Positions 43,185 through 52,026 of a stretch of DNA of 64,000 bases are shown here, piece after piece; position 1 is the first letter of the stretch; the number at the start of each line of letters is the position of its first letter. The stretch is from Kitasatospora viridis (lineage in GTDB: Bacteria > Actinomycetota > Actinomycetes > Streptomycetales > Streptomycetaceae): the NCBI RefSeq assembly GCF_007829815.1, contig NZ_VIWT01000004.1, positions 248,001 through 312,000 of the forward strand, read 5' to 3'. The position numbers and the translations under genes were made by a program. The notes beneath the pieces are model-generated. The model was not told the DNA's origin. It made no database searches and saw only the letters and a list, made by a program, of their open reading frames with translations.

Positions 43185-44024
43185 TTTCGGATAGACCTCG
43201 CCGACCGGGCTGCCCTGACCGACCGAGCCCGGCCGCCCGGCGCGGGCGAAGCGGCCGGGCGTCGTGCCGAGCACGCGCTTGAAGTGCCGGGTGAGGTGCG
43301 ACTGGTCGTAGAACCCGGCGGCGGTGGCCACCTCCCCGGCCGGGCGGCCGCCGAGCAGCAGCCGGCGGGCGAGGTCGACCCGGCGCGACGTCAGGTACTG
43401 GTGCGGGGCGATGCCGTAGGCGGCGCTGAAGGCCCGGATCAGGTGGGTGGGGTGGGCGTGCAGCAGGGCGGCCGCCTGGTCCAGCGTGGTGGGTTCGAGC
43501 AGCCGCGCGTCCAGCAGGTCGCGCAGGTCGCCCGCGAGGCCGTGGGCGACCGGTTCCGGCGCGGTGCGCAGCCGGGGGCGCAGGTTCGCCCGCAGCCGCT
43601 CGCTGATCAGGGCCAGCCGGCTCTCCGCCTCGAACTCGTCGCCCGGGGCGGCCAGTGTGCCGTGCAGCTGCGCGACCCGGGTGCGCAGCAGGGGGTCGTC
43701 GAGGTCCGGGCCGTCGACGGCCGGGCCGATGAACTGCGCGTCCAGCTGCGTCATGTCGAGGTAGAGCACCCGCTTGCGGAAGCCGCCGGCGGTGGCGGGC
43801 GAGCCGTTGTGCGGCACCTGCGGCGGCAGCAGGCTCACGGTGCCGTCCGGGGTGCCCCGCTGGTGGCGGTCCAGGTCGTAGCGGACGGCGCCGTCGTCGA
43901 CGATCAGCACGGTCCAGGCGTCGTGGACGTGCATGGGGTAGGCGTGGTCGGTGAAGTGGGCGTGCAGCACCTCGACCACGCCCGGGACGGCCGGGCGCCA
44001 GGCGGACACCTCCTCGGACACCAT
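43182..44024 (-). CDS. AraC-family transcriptional regulator
   Basis: This 280-residue protein has an N-terminal cupin-like sensing domain (AHFTDHAYPMHVHDAWTVLIV, a metal- or ligand-type cupin segment) and a C-terminal double helix-turn-helix AraC domain. That domain contains YGIAPHQYLTSRRVDLARRLL and VATAAGFYDQSHLTRHFKRV. I use ATG 44024; a TTG at 44039 would add five residues. It diverges by 49 bases from the DUF2000 gene, the likely target. Its stop codon lies within the Zur-like box of the following operon. Confidence 0.92.
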   Translation of the reverse strand: MVSEEVSAWRPAVPGVVEVLHAHFTDHAYPMHVHDAWTVLIVDDGAVRYDLDRHQRGTPDGTVSLLPPQVPHNGSPATAGGFRKRVLYLDMTQLDAQFIGPAVDGPDLDDPLLRTRVAQLHGTLAAPGDEFEAESRLALISERLRANLRPRLRTAPEPVAHGLAGDLRDLLDARLLEPTTLDQAAALLHAHPTHLIRAFSAAYGIAPHQYLTSRRVDLARRLLLGGRPAGEVATAAGFYDQSHLTRHFKRVLGTTPGRFARAGRPGSVGQGSPVGEVYPK

Positions 44025-44073
44025 GCCAGGAACGTACAAGACGCCGACGCCGGGCGACCCGCAGTCTCAAGAC

Positions 44074-44547
44074 ATGAACACCGAGCACATGAGCACCGAG
44101 CACACGAGCACCGAGCACACCGCCGCACCCACACCCGTCCGCTTCGACACCAAGATCGCCGTCCTGCTGCGCGAGAACCTCGAACCGTGGCAGCGGCTGA
44201 ACGTGACCGCGTTCCTGGTCAGCGGGATCGGCACGGCCCTGCCGGAGCTGGTCGGCGAGCCGTACCAGGACGGGGACGGCGTCGCCTACCTCCCGATGTT
44301 CCGCCAGCCCGTGCTGGTCTTCGAAGGGACGAAGGAGCTGCTGACCGCCGCCCACCGGCGCGCGCTCGACCGCGCCCTGCCCACCGGCGTCTTCACCTCG
44401 GACCTGTTCGCCACCGGGAACGACCGGGACAACCGGGCGGCGGTCCGCGCGGTGGGCACCGCCGGGCTCGACCTGGTGGGCCTGGCCGTCCACGGGCCGC
44501 GCAACGCGGTGGACAAGGTCCTCAAGGGCGCCCGGATGCACCCGTGA
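44074..44547 (+). CDS. DUF2000 family protein
   Basis: This 157-residue member of the DUF2000 family has the core FDTKIAVLLRENLEPWQRLN, PMFRQPVLVFEG, TGVFTSDLFATGND and LAVHGPRNAVDKVLKGARMH. The family's function is unknown; its fold is similar to peptidyl-tRNA hydrolase 2. The N-terminus carries three copies of Ser-Thr-Glu-His. It is divergent from an AraC regulator, an arrangement typical for this family. Confidence 0.85.
   Translation: MNTEHMSTEHTSTEHTAAPTPVRFDTKIAVLLRENLEPWQRLNVTAFLVSGIGTALPELVGEPYQDGDGVAYLPMFRQPVLVFEGTKELLTAAHRRALDRALPTGVFTSDLFATGNDRDNRAAVRAVGTAGLDLVGLAVHGPRNAVDKVLKGARMHP
44080..44121. repeat. 15-bp tandem repeat at the start of the DUF2000 gene
   Basis: ACCGAGCACATGAGC-type units at 44080-44094 and 44095-44109 with a partial third copy to 44121 encode the Thr-Glu-His-Met/Thr-Ser repeats of the N-terminus. 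An internal ATG lies in the first unit. Confidence 0.75.
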
Positions 44548-44554
44548 GCCGCCG

Positions 44555-45856
44555 TCAGGCCAGCAGCGCCGAGCCGAAGGTGTCGTTCGGTCCCTTGACG
44601 CCGGGCAGCGCGAAGAAGTAGCCGCCCCCGGTGGGCGAGATGTAGTCGACCAGCGGCTCGCCGGCCAGCCGCTGCTGGACCGCCTGGAACTGCCGCTCCA
44701 CGTCCTGCTGGTAGCAGCAGAAGACCAGGCCGATGTCCAGGTTGCCGTTCAGGTCCAGCCCCCGCTCGTAGTTGTAACTGCGGCGCAGGATCTGCGAGTC
44801 GAAGGAGTCGGGGGTGCGCGGGTTGGCGAGCCGGATGTGCGCGGTCATCGGTATCACCAGGCCCTGCTGGTCCGCCTGGTAGTTGGGCTGGTCGCTCTCG
44901 GTGGTGCCGTCCAGCGGGGCGCCGGAGTCGCGGCGCCGGCCGATCATCTGCTCCTGCTCGTGCAGCGAGACCCGGTCCCAGAACTCGACCAGCATCCGGA
45001 TGATCCGCACCACCTGGTAGGAGCCGCCCTCGGCCCAGGCGGGTTCGCCGTTGGCGCCGCCGTGGGTCCAGATCAGCGCGTCGGCGGTGCGTCCGTCGCC
45101 CGCGTTCGGGTTGGCGATGCCGTCCCGGAAGCCCAGCTGGTTGCGCGGGGTGCCGGTCGGCCGGGGGGCGGCCTTGAACCCGTCCACCTTCCAACTCGGC
45201 TGCATCAGGCCCCTGGTGTGCCGGGTGATGTCGCGCAGCGCGTGCATCACGGTGTCCCGGGAGTCGGCGCAGATCTGCAGCGAGAGGTCGCCGTGCAGTT
45301 CGGTGGAGCCGGTCAGGTCGTCGTCCGGGAAGGCCGGCATGGTGACCAGCTTGGCCGGCTTGCGATCGGCGAGGCCGAAGCGCTGGTCGAACAGCGAGGC
45401 GCCGAGGCCGACGGTGACGGTCAGGCCGTCGGACGGCAGCACCGGGCCGAGGGTGGCGCTGTCGGTGGGCGGCGAGGCGAGGTCGGTGGCGGGCACCGGG
45501 CCGCCGGCGGTGAGGAACCGGACCCGGTCGGTGAGCACCGACAGGAGCTGCTGGAGCCCGGCCCGGTCGGCGGCGATCACGCTGAACGACACGAAGCTCG
45601 CGACGCCCTGCTGCGCCGTGGTGATGCCGGCCTGGTGCGGGCCGTGGAACGGCACGGTGCGGCCGGACGGGCCGGGCTTGGCGCCGTCGTCGGCCATCGC
45701 ACCGGCGGCGGTGAAGGCGCCGGCCAGCGCGCCGGCGCCGAGCGCGGTGCCCAGGCCCGCGCCGCGCAGGAAGGAGCGGCGCTGCACGCCGTGGTCCGCG
45801 ACCGGGCAGGCGGCAGGACCTTCGGCGCGGTCGGCGGCGGGGTCGGCGGCGTTCAT
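44555..45856 (-). CDS. efeB: Tat-exported Dyp-type haem peroxidase EfeB
   Basis: This 433-residue protein has a twin-arginine signal (QRRSFLRGAGLGTALGAGAL) and a Dyp-type peroxidase fold. The GxxDG motif GFRDGIANP marks the distal haem pocket, and WAEGGSYQVVRIIRMLVEFW is the characteristic strand before the proximal side. EfeB works in the periplasm or cell-wall space with EfeO in iron uptake, oxidising ferrous iron or acting on haem. Its ATG overlaps the efeO stop (ATGA). Confidence 0.95.
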   Translation of the reverse strand: MNAADPAADRAEGPAACPVADHGVQRRSFLRGAGLGTALGAGALAGAFTAAGAMADDGAKPGPSGRTVPFHGPHQAGITTAQQGVASFVSFSVIAADRAGLQQLLSVLTDRVRFLTAGGPVPATDLASPPTDSATLGPVLPSDGLTVTVGLGASLFDQRFGLADRKPAKLVTMPAFPDDDLTGSTELHGDLSLQICADSRDTVMHALRDITRHTRGLMQPSWKVDGFKAAPRPTGTPRNQLGFRDGIANPNAGDGRTADALIWTHGGANGEPAWAEGGSYQVVRIIRMLVEFWDRVSLHEQEQMIGRRRDSGAPLDGTTESDQPNYQADQQGLVIPMTAHIRLANPRTPDSFDSQILRRSYNYERGLDLNGNLDIGLVFCCYQQDVERQFQAVQQRLAGEPLVDYISPTGGGYFFALPGVKGPNDTFGSALLA

Positions 45857-47076
45857 GCGTGGTTCCTCGGGGTCAGCAGGTTGGGCAGGGCGGCGAGTTG
45901 CTCCAGCAGGTCGCCGATCGATCCGTCCAGCCGGCGGCGCTGGTCGGCGGGCAGCTCGGCGACCGGGATCCAGCTGCCGTCGGGCTTCTTGGCGGCCGCC
46001 ACCTGGGCCTCCAGGGCCGGGAGTTCGGCGTTCAGCCGGGTGAGCAGCGCCGGGTCGCGCGGCTGCACGACGGGCGCGAGCACGCTCAGCACCTCCTCGG
46101 TGCCCTGGACGTTGGCGTCCAGGGTGGCCAGGGTGGTGCCGCTGCCGTAGTCGGCGGTGCCGGTGAGCTGCTCCTGGAGGGCGTTCTCCAGGATCTCGTG
46201 GGCGCGCAGCGGCAGGGTGCCGGGGTCGGTGTCCTCGCTGGGGAAGTCGTCGATCAGGCCGCTCGCGTCGCTGACCAGTTGCTGGCTGAGCGGGCGCAGC
46301 TTGGCGGCGGTGGCGCCGTGCCAGAGGCCGTGCTCCAGCGCGAAGAACCCGGTCCAGGTCGGGGTGTCGACGCCCTGCGGCAGGCCGCCGGCCATGCCGT
46401 TCAGCGCGGTGTCGTAGTCGCCGAAGGAGTTGTAGGCGGCGCCGAGCCGCTCGTAGGCGAGGTGCGCGGGCAGCCAGTCGGCGCGGGCCGCGTCGAGGTC
46501 GCCGCGGGCGAGGTCGGCGTCCAGGGTCTGGGCGGCGGCGAGCAGCTTGGGCAGGGCGGCGGTGACGTAGGCCCGGTAGGCGGTGACCGGGGCGGTCAAC
46601 TCCTTGTCGTTCATCGGCTGGTAGCCCCGGACGGCGCCGGCGGCGGTGCCGTCGACCGCGATCGCTCCGGTGGTCTGCACCGGCCCGCTGGAGAAGACGC
46701 AGCGCACCGCGTACTGGCCACCGGTGAGGGTGGTGGCCAGGGGCAGGGTCTTGCCGGGGCCGAGCCAGGGGATCTCGGCGTAGGCCAGCGAGGCGTCGGC
46801 GGAGACCACGTAGACGGTGGCGTACACCTTCGAGGCGTTGGTGACGCTGAACGAGACGGGTCCGGCGGGGAGCCGGGCGGGCGCCCGGCCGCAGGTGGTG
46901 GTGTCCACCCGGAGCGCGCCGCCGGGCACCTGGCGGTCCGCGCCGGCCGGGTCGGCGGCGATCAGGCCGGCCGCGACGCCGAGCACCAGCAGGCCGGCGG
47001 CGGCGCTCTGCACGGGTCTGCGGCGCAGGGCGGCGATCGGCCGCGGCAGGGCGCGCGGCGTGGGTTCGGCGGTCAT
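45853..47076 (-). CDS. efeO: EfeO, cupredoxin-imelysin periplasmic iron-uptake protein
   Basis: This 407-residue secreted protein has an N-terminal membrane/signal segment, a cupredoxin-like domain (about 50-145) and an M75 imelysin domain with FFALEHGLWHG, the HxxE-type metal site of the family. It pairs with EfeB in the Efe iron transporter. The permease EfeU, normally adjacent, is not present in this window; the next upstream gene is an unrelated phosphoesterase behind a terminator. Confidence 0.95.
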   Translation of the reverse strand: MTAEPTPRALPRPIAALRRRPVQSAAAGLLVLGVAAGLIAADPAGADRQVPGGALRVDTTTCGRAPARLPAGPVSFSVTNASKVYATVYVVSADASLAYAEIPWLGPGKTLPLATTLTGGQYAVRCVFSSGPVQTTGAIAVDGTAAGAVRGYQPMNDKELTAPVTAYRAYVTAALPKLLAAAQTLDADLARGDLDAARADWLPAHLAYERLGAAYNSFGDYDTALNGMAGGLPQGVDTPTWTGFFALEHGLWHGATAAKLRPLSQQLVSDASGLIDDFPSEDTDPGTLPLRAHEILENALQEQLTGTADYGSGTTLATLDANVQGTEEVLSVLAPVVQPRDPALLTRLNAELPALEAQVAAAKKPDGSWIPVAELPADQRRRLDGSIGDLLEQLAALPNLLTPRNHA

Positions 47077-47103
47077 GCCGGACGGGCTCCTTGGGTCGGG
47101 GCG

Positions 47104-47139
47104 GGCCGTCCGGCCCCTGGTGCAGGGGGCCGGACGGCC
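47104..47139 (-). terminator. Hairpin terminator after the phosphoesterase gene
   Basis: GGCCGTCCGGCCCC (47104-47117) and its perfect complement at 47126-47139 form a 14-bp stem with an eight-base loop. It lies 45 bases past the phosphoesterase stop and just upstream of efeO, separating the two units. Confidence 0.8.
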
Positions 47140-47183
47140 GGTTGCCGGTCGAGCGGTGCTGAACGGCGGTTGCTGACGGCTGG

Positions 47184-48050
47184 TCAGCCGAAGATGTCGG
47201 TGATCGGCGTGGCGCTCGCGCTGTTGCCGACGGCCGGCAGGCCGTACATCTGCTCCAGGGTGGCGAGCACGTTGTAGTGGTTGACGGTCTCGCTGTACTG
47301 ACCCTGCGTCACGCCCGCGCCGTAGAAGATGGTCGGGATCTGGTTGCTCTCGGTGTAGTCGTCCTCATCCCAGGTGACGATCAGCAGGCTGTTGTTGGCG
47401 GCGGCCCACTGGGCGTAGCCGTCGATGTTGTTCTGCAGCCAGCTGTCGCCGTCCGCGATGGTGCCGTCGTGCATGTCGTCGTTCAGGTTGGGGATGACGA
47501 ACGAGACGGTGGGCAGCGTGCTGTAGTCGCTGGGGAAGGCGGTGAACGGCTGCTGGTCGGCGGCGGGGACGTTGGAGAAGTTGGCCCACGGCGCGTGCTT
47601 GCGGGCGTAGGCGCCCGAGGTGCACTTGGTGGAGCCCACCGAGGGCAGGCCCTCGGAGTAGCCCTTGAAGGTCTTGCCGGCCGCGAGCAGCTCGGAGCCC
47701 AGGTTGGCCTTGGTGCCCTCGCTGACCGGGCAGCTGTCGGAGCTCAGGCCGAAGGTGCTGCCGCCGAAGAGCGCCATGTAGTTGGGCTCGCTCGGGTGGC
47801 TGACGCCGAACGAGGAGGTCAGCAGCGCGCCGTTGCCGGCCAGCGAGTTGATGTAGGGGGCGTCGGCGGTGTCGCCGATGATGTCGTCGTAGGAGTGGTT
47901 CTCCTCCATCACGACGACGACGTGCGAGTAGGCCGGGATGGCCGACGGGGCGGCGGAGGCGGCGGCGCTGCCGGTGCCGGAGAAGGCGGCGGCGGAAGCG
48001 GCGGCGGTGGTCAGCGCGGCGGCACAGAGCGCGGCGAGACGCGAACGCAT
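47184..48050 (-). CDS. Secreted phosphoesterase (acid phosphatase/phospholipase C-like)
   Basis: This 288-residue protein starts with a signal peptide (MRSRLAALCAAALTTAAASA). The mature part belongs to the alkaline-phosphatase-like phosphoesterase family (PF04185): HVVVVMEENHSYDDIIG with the metal-binding Glu-Asn pair, SHPSEPNYMALFGG, VSFVIPNLNDDMHDG and LLIVTWDEDD. AGGAG lies just upstream of ATG 48050. It is a stand-alone gene ended by a hairpin. Substrate (phosphomonoester or phospholipid) is unresolved. Confidence 0.92.
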   Translation of the reverse strand: MRSRLAALCAAALTTAAASAAAFSGTGSAAASAAPSAIPAYSHVVVVMEENHSYDDIIGDTADAPYINSLAGNGALLTSSFGVSHPSEPNYMALFGGSTFGLSSDSCPVSEGTKANLGSELLAAGKTFKGYSEGLPSVGSTKCTSGAYARKHAPWANFSNVPAADQQPFTAFPSDYSTLPTVSFVIPNLNDDMHDGTIADGDSWLQNNIDGYAQWAAANNSLLIVTWDEDDYTESNQIPTIFYGAGVTQGQYSETVNHYNVLATLEQMYGLPAVGNSASATPITDIFG

Positions 48051-48545
48051 GGTGGACTCCTGGAGACCGGAAAGGGACGGCCGTGCGGGGTCGCAGGGCC
48101 GTTGGCGGGCAGGGCACACAGGTGCGGGGCACGAGCGTAAGCCGCTGACCGCGAACGAAGTTGTCCATGGACCGTCAGATTCATGAACAGTGTGCGGACT
48201 TCGTCGACCGGCTACCAGGGGAGCGCGCCGACCGGAACACGACACTTGGGGACCGGTCGGGCGAAACCGGCGGCGGAGCCCGTCAAGCCCGGTGGGGCGG
48301 GCTCGTCGGACGCGGATCACTTAGGGTGCACGGAACCTGACGTCACGTCAGCAACTTCCGCCCCGCCGCCGGTGGGACGAGCAAACCAGGTATGACGAGT
48401 GCAGGTCAATGGGAAACGGCCGTACCGGACTCAGAAAACTTCCAGGAAATAGTTCCGAAATGCCGTGGAAAACGGCCGACCGCCGGCGGGCCGCCGAACA
48501 GGCGTTCCGCGCCCCAGCGGTCGACCCCGCGCCCACCGCGCACCC
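48051..48545. other. 495-base intergenic region with a perfect 15-bp palindrome
   Basis: This spacer lies upstream of the phosphoesterase gene and downstream of the ECF sigma gene. It contains CTGACGTCACGTCAG (48337-48351), a perfect inverted repeat with a one-base centre, and a TTCATGAA palindrome at 48180-48187 about 130 bases before the phosphoesterase start. No open frame here looks coding. Confidence 0.5.
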
Positions 48546-49811
48546 TCACCCCGCCGGCCGCACCCGCCCCGCCCGCCGCTCCAGGTAGCGCTGCTCGGCC
48601 AGGCTCGCCGTCGCCCTCGCCGCCCGCCGGTAGTCCTCGTACGCCGCCGCCGGCTCGCCGGCCCGCTCCAGCAGGTGGGCGCGGACCGAGAGCAGCCGGT
48701 GGTGGCCGGCCAGCCGCGGATCGGCCGCCAGCCCGGCGAGCAGGTCCAGCCCGGCCCGCGGCCCCGCCGTCTCGGCCAGCGCGACGGCCCGGTTGAGGGT
48801 GACCATCGGGTTCGGCGCGATCCGCTCCAGGATCAGGTAGAGCGCCTGCACCTGCCGCCAGTCGGTCTGCGCGGCGGTCGGCGCGTCCGCGTGCGTCGCG
48901 GCGATCGCGGCCTGCACCTGGTACGGGCCGAGCTCCGGCGCCCCCAGCGAGGCCTTCGCCAGCCCTGTCCCCTCGTCCAGCATCTCCCGGTCCCACCGCC
49001 CGCGGTCCTGCTCGGCCAGCGGCACCAGGTCGCCCTGCGGCGTGGTCCGGGCGGCCCGGCGCGCGTGGGTGAGCAGCATCAGCGCCAGCAGCCCGGTCAC
49101 CTCGCCGTCCGCGGGCAGTTGCGCGTGCACCGCCCGGGTCAGCCGGATCGCCTCCCGGGCCAGGTCGGGCCGGTGCAACCGGCTGCCGGAGGAGGCGGTG
49201 TAGCCCTCGTTGAAGATCAGGTAGAGCACCTGCAGCACCACCCGCAGCCGCTCCGCGCGCTCCGCCCCCGCGGGCGGCGCGAAGGAGCTGCCGGCCGCCC
49301 GGATCCGCTGCTTGGCCCGGCTGATCCGGGCCGCCATGGTGGCCTCCGGCACCAGGAAGGCCCGGGCGATCTCGGCGGTGGTCAGCCCGCCGACCGCTCG
49401 CAGCGTCAGCGCGGTCTGCGAGGCGGCGGTCAGCGTCGGGTGGCAGCACAGGAAGAGCAGCAGCAGCGTGTCGTCGGTGTCCGGCACCTCCTCGGGGACC
49501 ACCTCGTGCGCCGTCGCCTCCTCGCGCTCCCGGCGCGCCCGGTCGCTGCGCAGCTGGTCGATCAGCCGCCGGGTCGCCACGGTGAGCAGCCAGCCGCGCG
49601 GGTTGCGCGGCACGCCCTCGGCCGGCCACTGGACGGCGGCGGCGAGCACCGCCTCCTGCACGGCGTCCTCGCAGTCGTCGAACTGCCCGTGCCGGCGGAC
49701 CAGGACGCCGAGGACCTGCGGCGCCAGCTCGCGCAGCAGGTCCTCGATCAGCGGTCCGGTCACGCCGGCACCGGGTGGGTGCGGACCGCTCGTTCCTCGG
49801 GCACGGCTCAC
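48546..49811 (-). CDS. ECF sigma factor of the ECF42 (DUF6596) type
   Basis: This 421-residue ECF sigma factor has region 2 (QFDDCEDAVQEAVLAAAVQW, NPRGWLLTVATRRLIDQLRS), region 4 (LTTAEIARAFLVPEATMAAR) and a long C-terminal extension of about 230 residues with TPR-like helices (YLIFNEGYTAS, DWRQVQALYLILERIAPNPM). The extension replaces an anti-sigma factor in this group. The start at GTG 49811 overlaps the YCII stop, but its GGAGG is only one base away, so GTG 49763 is a possible alternative. The neighbouring YCII gene is the characteristic partner of the ECF42 group. Confidence 0.92.
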   Translation of the reverse strand: MSRARGTSGPHPPGAGVTGPLIEDLLRELAPQVLGVLVRRHGQFDDCEDAVQEAVLAAAVQWPAEGVPRNPRGWLLTVATRRLIDQLRSDRARREREEATAHEVVPEEVPDTDDTLLLLFLCCHPTLTAASQTALTLRAVGGLTTAEIARAFLVPEATMAARISRAKQRIRAAGSSFAPPAGAERAERLRVVLQVLYLIFNEGYTASSGSRLHRPDLAREAIRLTRAVHAQLPADGEVTGLLALMLLTHARRAARTTPQGDLVPLAEQDRGRWDREMLDEGTGLAKASLGAPELGPYQVQAAIAATHADAPTAAQTDWRQVQALYLILERIAPNPMVTLNRAVALAETAGPRAGLDLLAGLAADPRLAGHHRLLSVRAHLLERAGEPAAAYEDYRRAARATASLAEQRYLERRAGRVRPAG

Positions 49812-50179
49812 GCCTCCAATTGTCCGTCGGAGAACATCACCTGCCGCACCTCCACCCCGAGCCCCTGGATCGCGGCGTCCGGGATCCTGGCGGCCAGCTC
49901 GATCGCGCGCTCCTTGTCCTCGCAGTCGATCAGGTAGAAGCCGCCGAGGAACTCCTTCGCCTCCAGGAACGGACCGTCGGTCACCACCGGCTGCCCGCCC
50001 CGCACCGTGACGACGGCGGCCTGCGAGGGGTCGACCAGCGCCTGGGTGAGGATCAGCTCCCCGGAGGCCTTCAGCTCCTCGATGAAGGCGCCGTGGCCGG
50101 CGCCGATCGCCGCCTTCTCCTCGTCGGTCAGCGCGTCGAGCACGGCGGGGTTGATGTGCAGGCTGATCACGAACTTCAT
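49808..50179 (-). CDS. YCII-related (DGPF domain) protein, partner of the ECF sigma factor
   Basis: This 123-residue protein begins MKFVISLHINPAV and contains the DGPF signature (VVTDGPFLEAKEFLGGFYLI). AGGAG precedes ATG 50179. It overlaps the sigma factor start. YCII/DGPF proteins are conserved neighbours of ECF42 sigma factors and are thought to be regulated by them; biochemical function is unknown. Confidence 0.92.
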   Translation of the reverse strand: MKFVISLHINPAVLDALTDEEKAAIGAGHGAFIEELKASGELILTQALVDPSQAAVVTVRGGQPVVTDGPFLEAKEFLGGFYLIDCEDKERAIELAARIPDAAIQGLGVEVRQVMFSDGQLEA

Positions 50180-50431
50180 CACGCACTCCTGGTTCCGAGC
50201 GGGCCCCGGTCGGGCCCGGCACCCATTCGTCGGAGCCGCCGACGCGGTCTTGACATCCCTGGGCGAAAAGATTCCCACGCGAGCTTCCGCACCCTCGCCG
50301 TCCCACGCGACACCCTGGCCGGAAGCCACCCGACAGGCCGTCAGGTGACCCCGCGGCAGGTCGACCGGCCGATCGGTCGGTCGTCCGTTACGAACTGAAA
50401 TGGATGATCGACATCCCTTTATACACATCCG

Positions 50432-50460
50432 TTGACACCGGCTCCGCTACCTCCCATGCT
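50432..50460 (+). promoter_or_regulatory. Promoter of the peptide-protease-TPR operon
   Basis: TTGACA (50432-50437, perfect -35) and CATGCT (50455-50460) are separated by 17 bases. Transcription from here would give a leader of roughly 120 bases before the small peptide gene. The surrounding 50390-50440 DNA is distinctly AT-richer than the rest of the window. Confidence 0.55.
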
Positions 50461-50590
50461 CATGACCGGTCCACCGCGGAGCCGGCCCCACCGGCCGTCC
50501 GCGGGGGCCGCGCCGCACGCGCCCGTGCGTGCCTCCACGTGCCCGCACCCGCGCCCCGCTCCGCCGAGACAGCGAAGGGAGGGATCCACG

Positions 50591-50689
50591 ATGAAGAAGC
50601 TCCAGGTGCGCAAGACCGGTCCGGTCCGCCTGACCGGCACCGCCGCTCCGTTCTACGCCGCCAAGCTGGCCTGTGGCGTGCTCGCCTGA
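50591..50689 (+). CDS. 32-residue peptide, candidate modified or signalling peptide precursor
   Basis: ATG 50591 is preceded by a strong AAGGGAGGG site eight bases away, so this tiny gene is very likely translated. The peptide begins MKKLQVRKTGPVRLTG and ends with a short hydrophobic part, AAPFYAAKLACGVLA. The first half is basic, and the only cysteine lies five residues from the C-terminus. It is directly followed by a PqqD-like/M50 metalloprotease gene and a TPR gene. This resembles a ribosomally made, post-translationally processed peptide or a secreted signal. I do not recognise the family; a short membrane-active peptide is an alternative. Confidence 0.7.
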   Translation: MKKLQVRKTGPVRLTGTAAPFYAAKLACGVLA

Positions 50690-50769
50690 CCCATCGGGTC
50701 CATCCTCTGTGCGCGGTACGGCGCCGTGCCGCGCACAGTCGCCAGAACGCCGAGGGCCCGGGAGGCGCG

Positions 50770-51987
50770 GTGGACGACGTACCGATCCTGCTCCACGAGT
50801 TGACCTTCGTGCCCGAGGGCGAGGACGAGATCGTCATCGGCCGGGCCGACATCGACTCCTTCGCGGTCTTCCCGCTCGACGCCGCCGCCGTGGTGCGCCG
50901 GCTGCAGGGCGGACACACGGTGCCCGAGGTGAGCCACTGGTACCTGACGACCTACGGCGAGCCCGCCGACATCCCCGACCTGGTGGAGACGCTGCGCGAG
51001 CTGCGGTTCGTCCGCGACCCGGCCGATGAGGACCACGATGCGCCCGACGGCCGCGTCCCGTCCGGCGGGCCGGTGCGCTGGCAGGCGCTCGGGCGGGCGC
51101 TCTTCTCCTGGCCGGCCTGGCTGCTGTACGCCGCCCTGGTCGCCGGCGCGGTGCTGCTGGCCGCCGGCACGCCGCAGCTGCGGCCGAGCCCGGGCAAGGT
51201 CTTCTTCAGCAGCTCGCTGGTGGTCATCGAGCTGGTGGTCTTCGCGGGCCAACTCCTCGGCGTCGCCTGGCACGAGGGCTTCCACGTGCTGGCCGGGCGG
51301 CGGCTCGGCCTGCCCAGCCGGCTGTCGATCGGCCGCCGGCTCTCCTTCGTGGTGTTCGAGACCACCCTGGTCGGCCTGATGGGCGTGCCGCGCGGCAAGC
51401 GCGTGCTGCCGTTCTGCGCCGGCCTGGTCGCCGACGCCCTGTTCGCCGCCGGCCTGGTCTGCGCGGCGGCCCTGGACCGGACGGCCGGCGGGGCGGTCGG
51501 CCCGTTCGGCCGGGTCGCCTGCGGGCTGGCCTACCTGACGCTGCTGCGGATGGCCTGGCAGTTCCTCGCCTACATGGAGACCGACCTCTACTACGTGGTG
51601 GCGACCGTGCTGCGCTGCCCGGACCTGCACCGGCTGGCCCGCGAGCAGCTGCGCAGCCGGTTCTGGCGCGCGGTGGGCCGACCCCAGCGCGCCCCCGACT
51701 CCTCCGGCGTCACCGACCGGGACCTGCGGCTGGCCCGGCGGTACGCCCCGGTCGTCGTGCTGGGCGGGGCGTTGACGCTCGGCCTGGTGCTGCTCGGGGT
51801 GGTACCGGTGCTGCTGGGCTTCGCCGCCCGCCTGGCGCACGCCCTCGGCACCGGCCGGACCGACGATCCGCACCTGTGGGACTCGGCCTTCGCCGCCTCG
51901 GCGATCCTCGCCCAACTCGCGCTGCTGGTGGGCGTGACGGTCCGGGACCGCAGGCGCCGGGCCCGCACCGCACCGACGGCCGCCTGA
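50770..51987 (+). CDS. PqqD-like domain plus M50-type membrane metalloprotease
   Basis: This 405-residue protein has two parts. The N-terminal 90 residues look like a PqqD-like peptide-binding fold (RADIDSFAVFPLDAAAVVRR, VSHWYLTTYGEPADIPDLVE), the type of domain used to hold RiPP leader peptides. The rest is a membrane zinc protease with about six hydrophobic helices, the HEGFH motif (His168, Glu169, His172) and a likely third ligand Asp272 in METDLYYV, as in M50 site-2-type proteases. GTG 50770 follows GGAGG. Lying 80 bases after the 32-residue peptide gene, it probably binds and processes that peptide at the membrane. The PqqD assignment is by eye. Confidence 0.85.
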   Translation: MDDVPILLHELTFVPEGEDEIVIGRADIDSFAVFPLDAAAVVRRLQGGHTVPEVSHWYLTTYGEPADIPDLVETLRELRFVRDPADEDHDAPDGRVPSGGPVRWQALGRALFSWPAWLLYAALVAGAVLLAAGTPQLRPSPGKVFFSSSLVVIELVVFAGQLLGVAWHEGFHVLAGRRLGLPSRLSIGRRLSFVVFETTLVGLMGVPRGKRVLPFCAGLVADALFAAGLVCAAALDRTAGGAVGPFGRVACGLAYLTLLRMAWQFLAYMETDLYYVVATVLRCPDLHRLAREQLRSRFWRAVGRPQRAPDSSGVTDRDLRLARRYAPVVVLGGALTLGLVLLGVVPVLLGFAARLAHALGTGRTDDPHLWDSAFAASAILAQLALLVGVTVRDRRRRARTAPTAA

Positions 51988-52026
51988 CGCCCCCTCCCCC
52001 TCGCCCTTCCCCTTTGGAGCGCCCAC

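Noticed and set aside
48178..48188. PHO-box-like GTTCATGAATC upstream of the phosphoesterase
   Set aside because: Only one reasonable GTTCAnn half-unit is present and the 11-base direct-repeat periodicity of a true PHO box is not maintained.
48183..48395. 70-codon plus-strand frame in the intergenic region before the phosphoesterase
   Set aside because: Low-complexity Ser/Thr/Gly/Pro translation, no ribosome binding site and no recognisable family.
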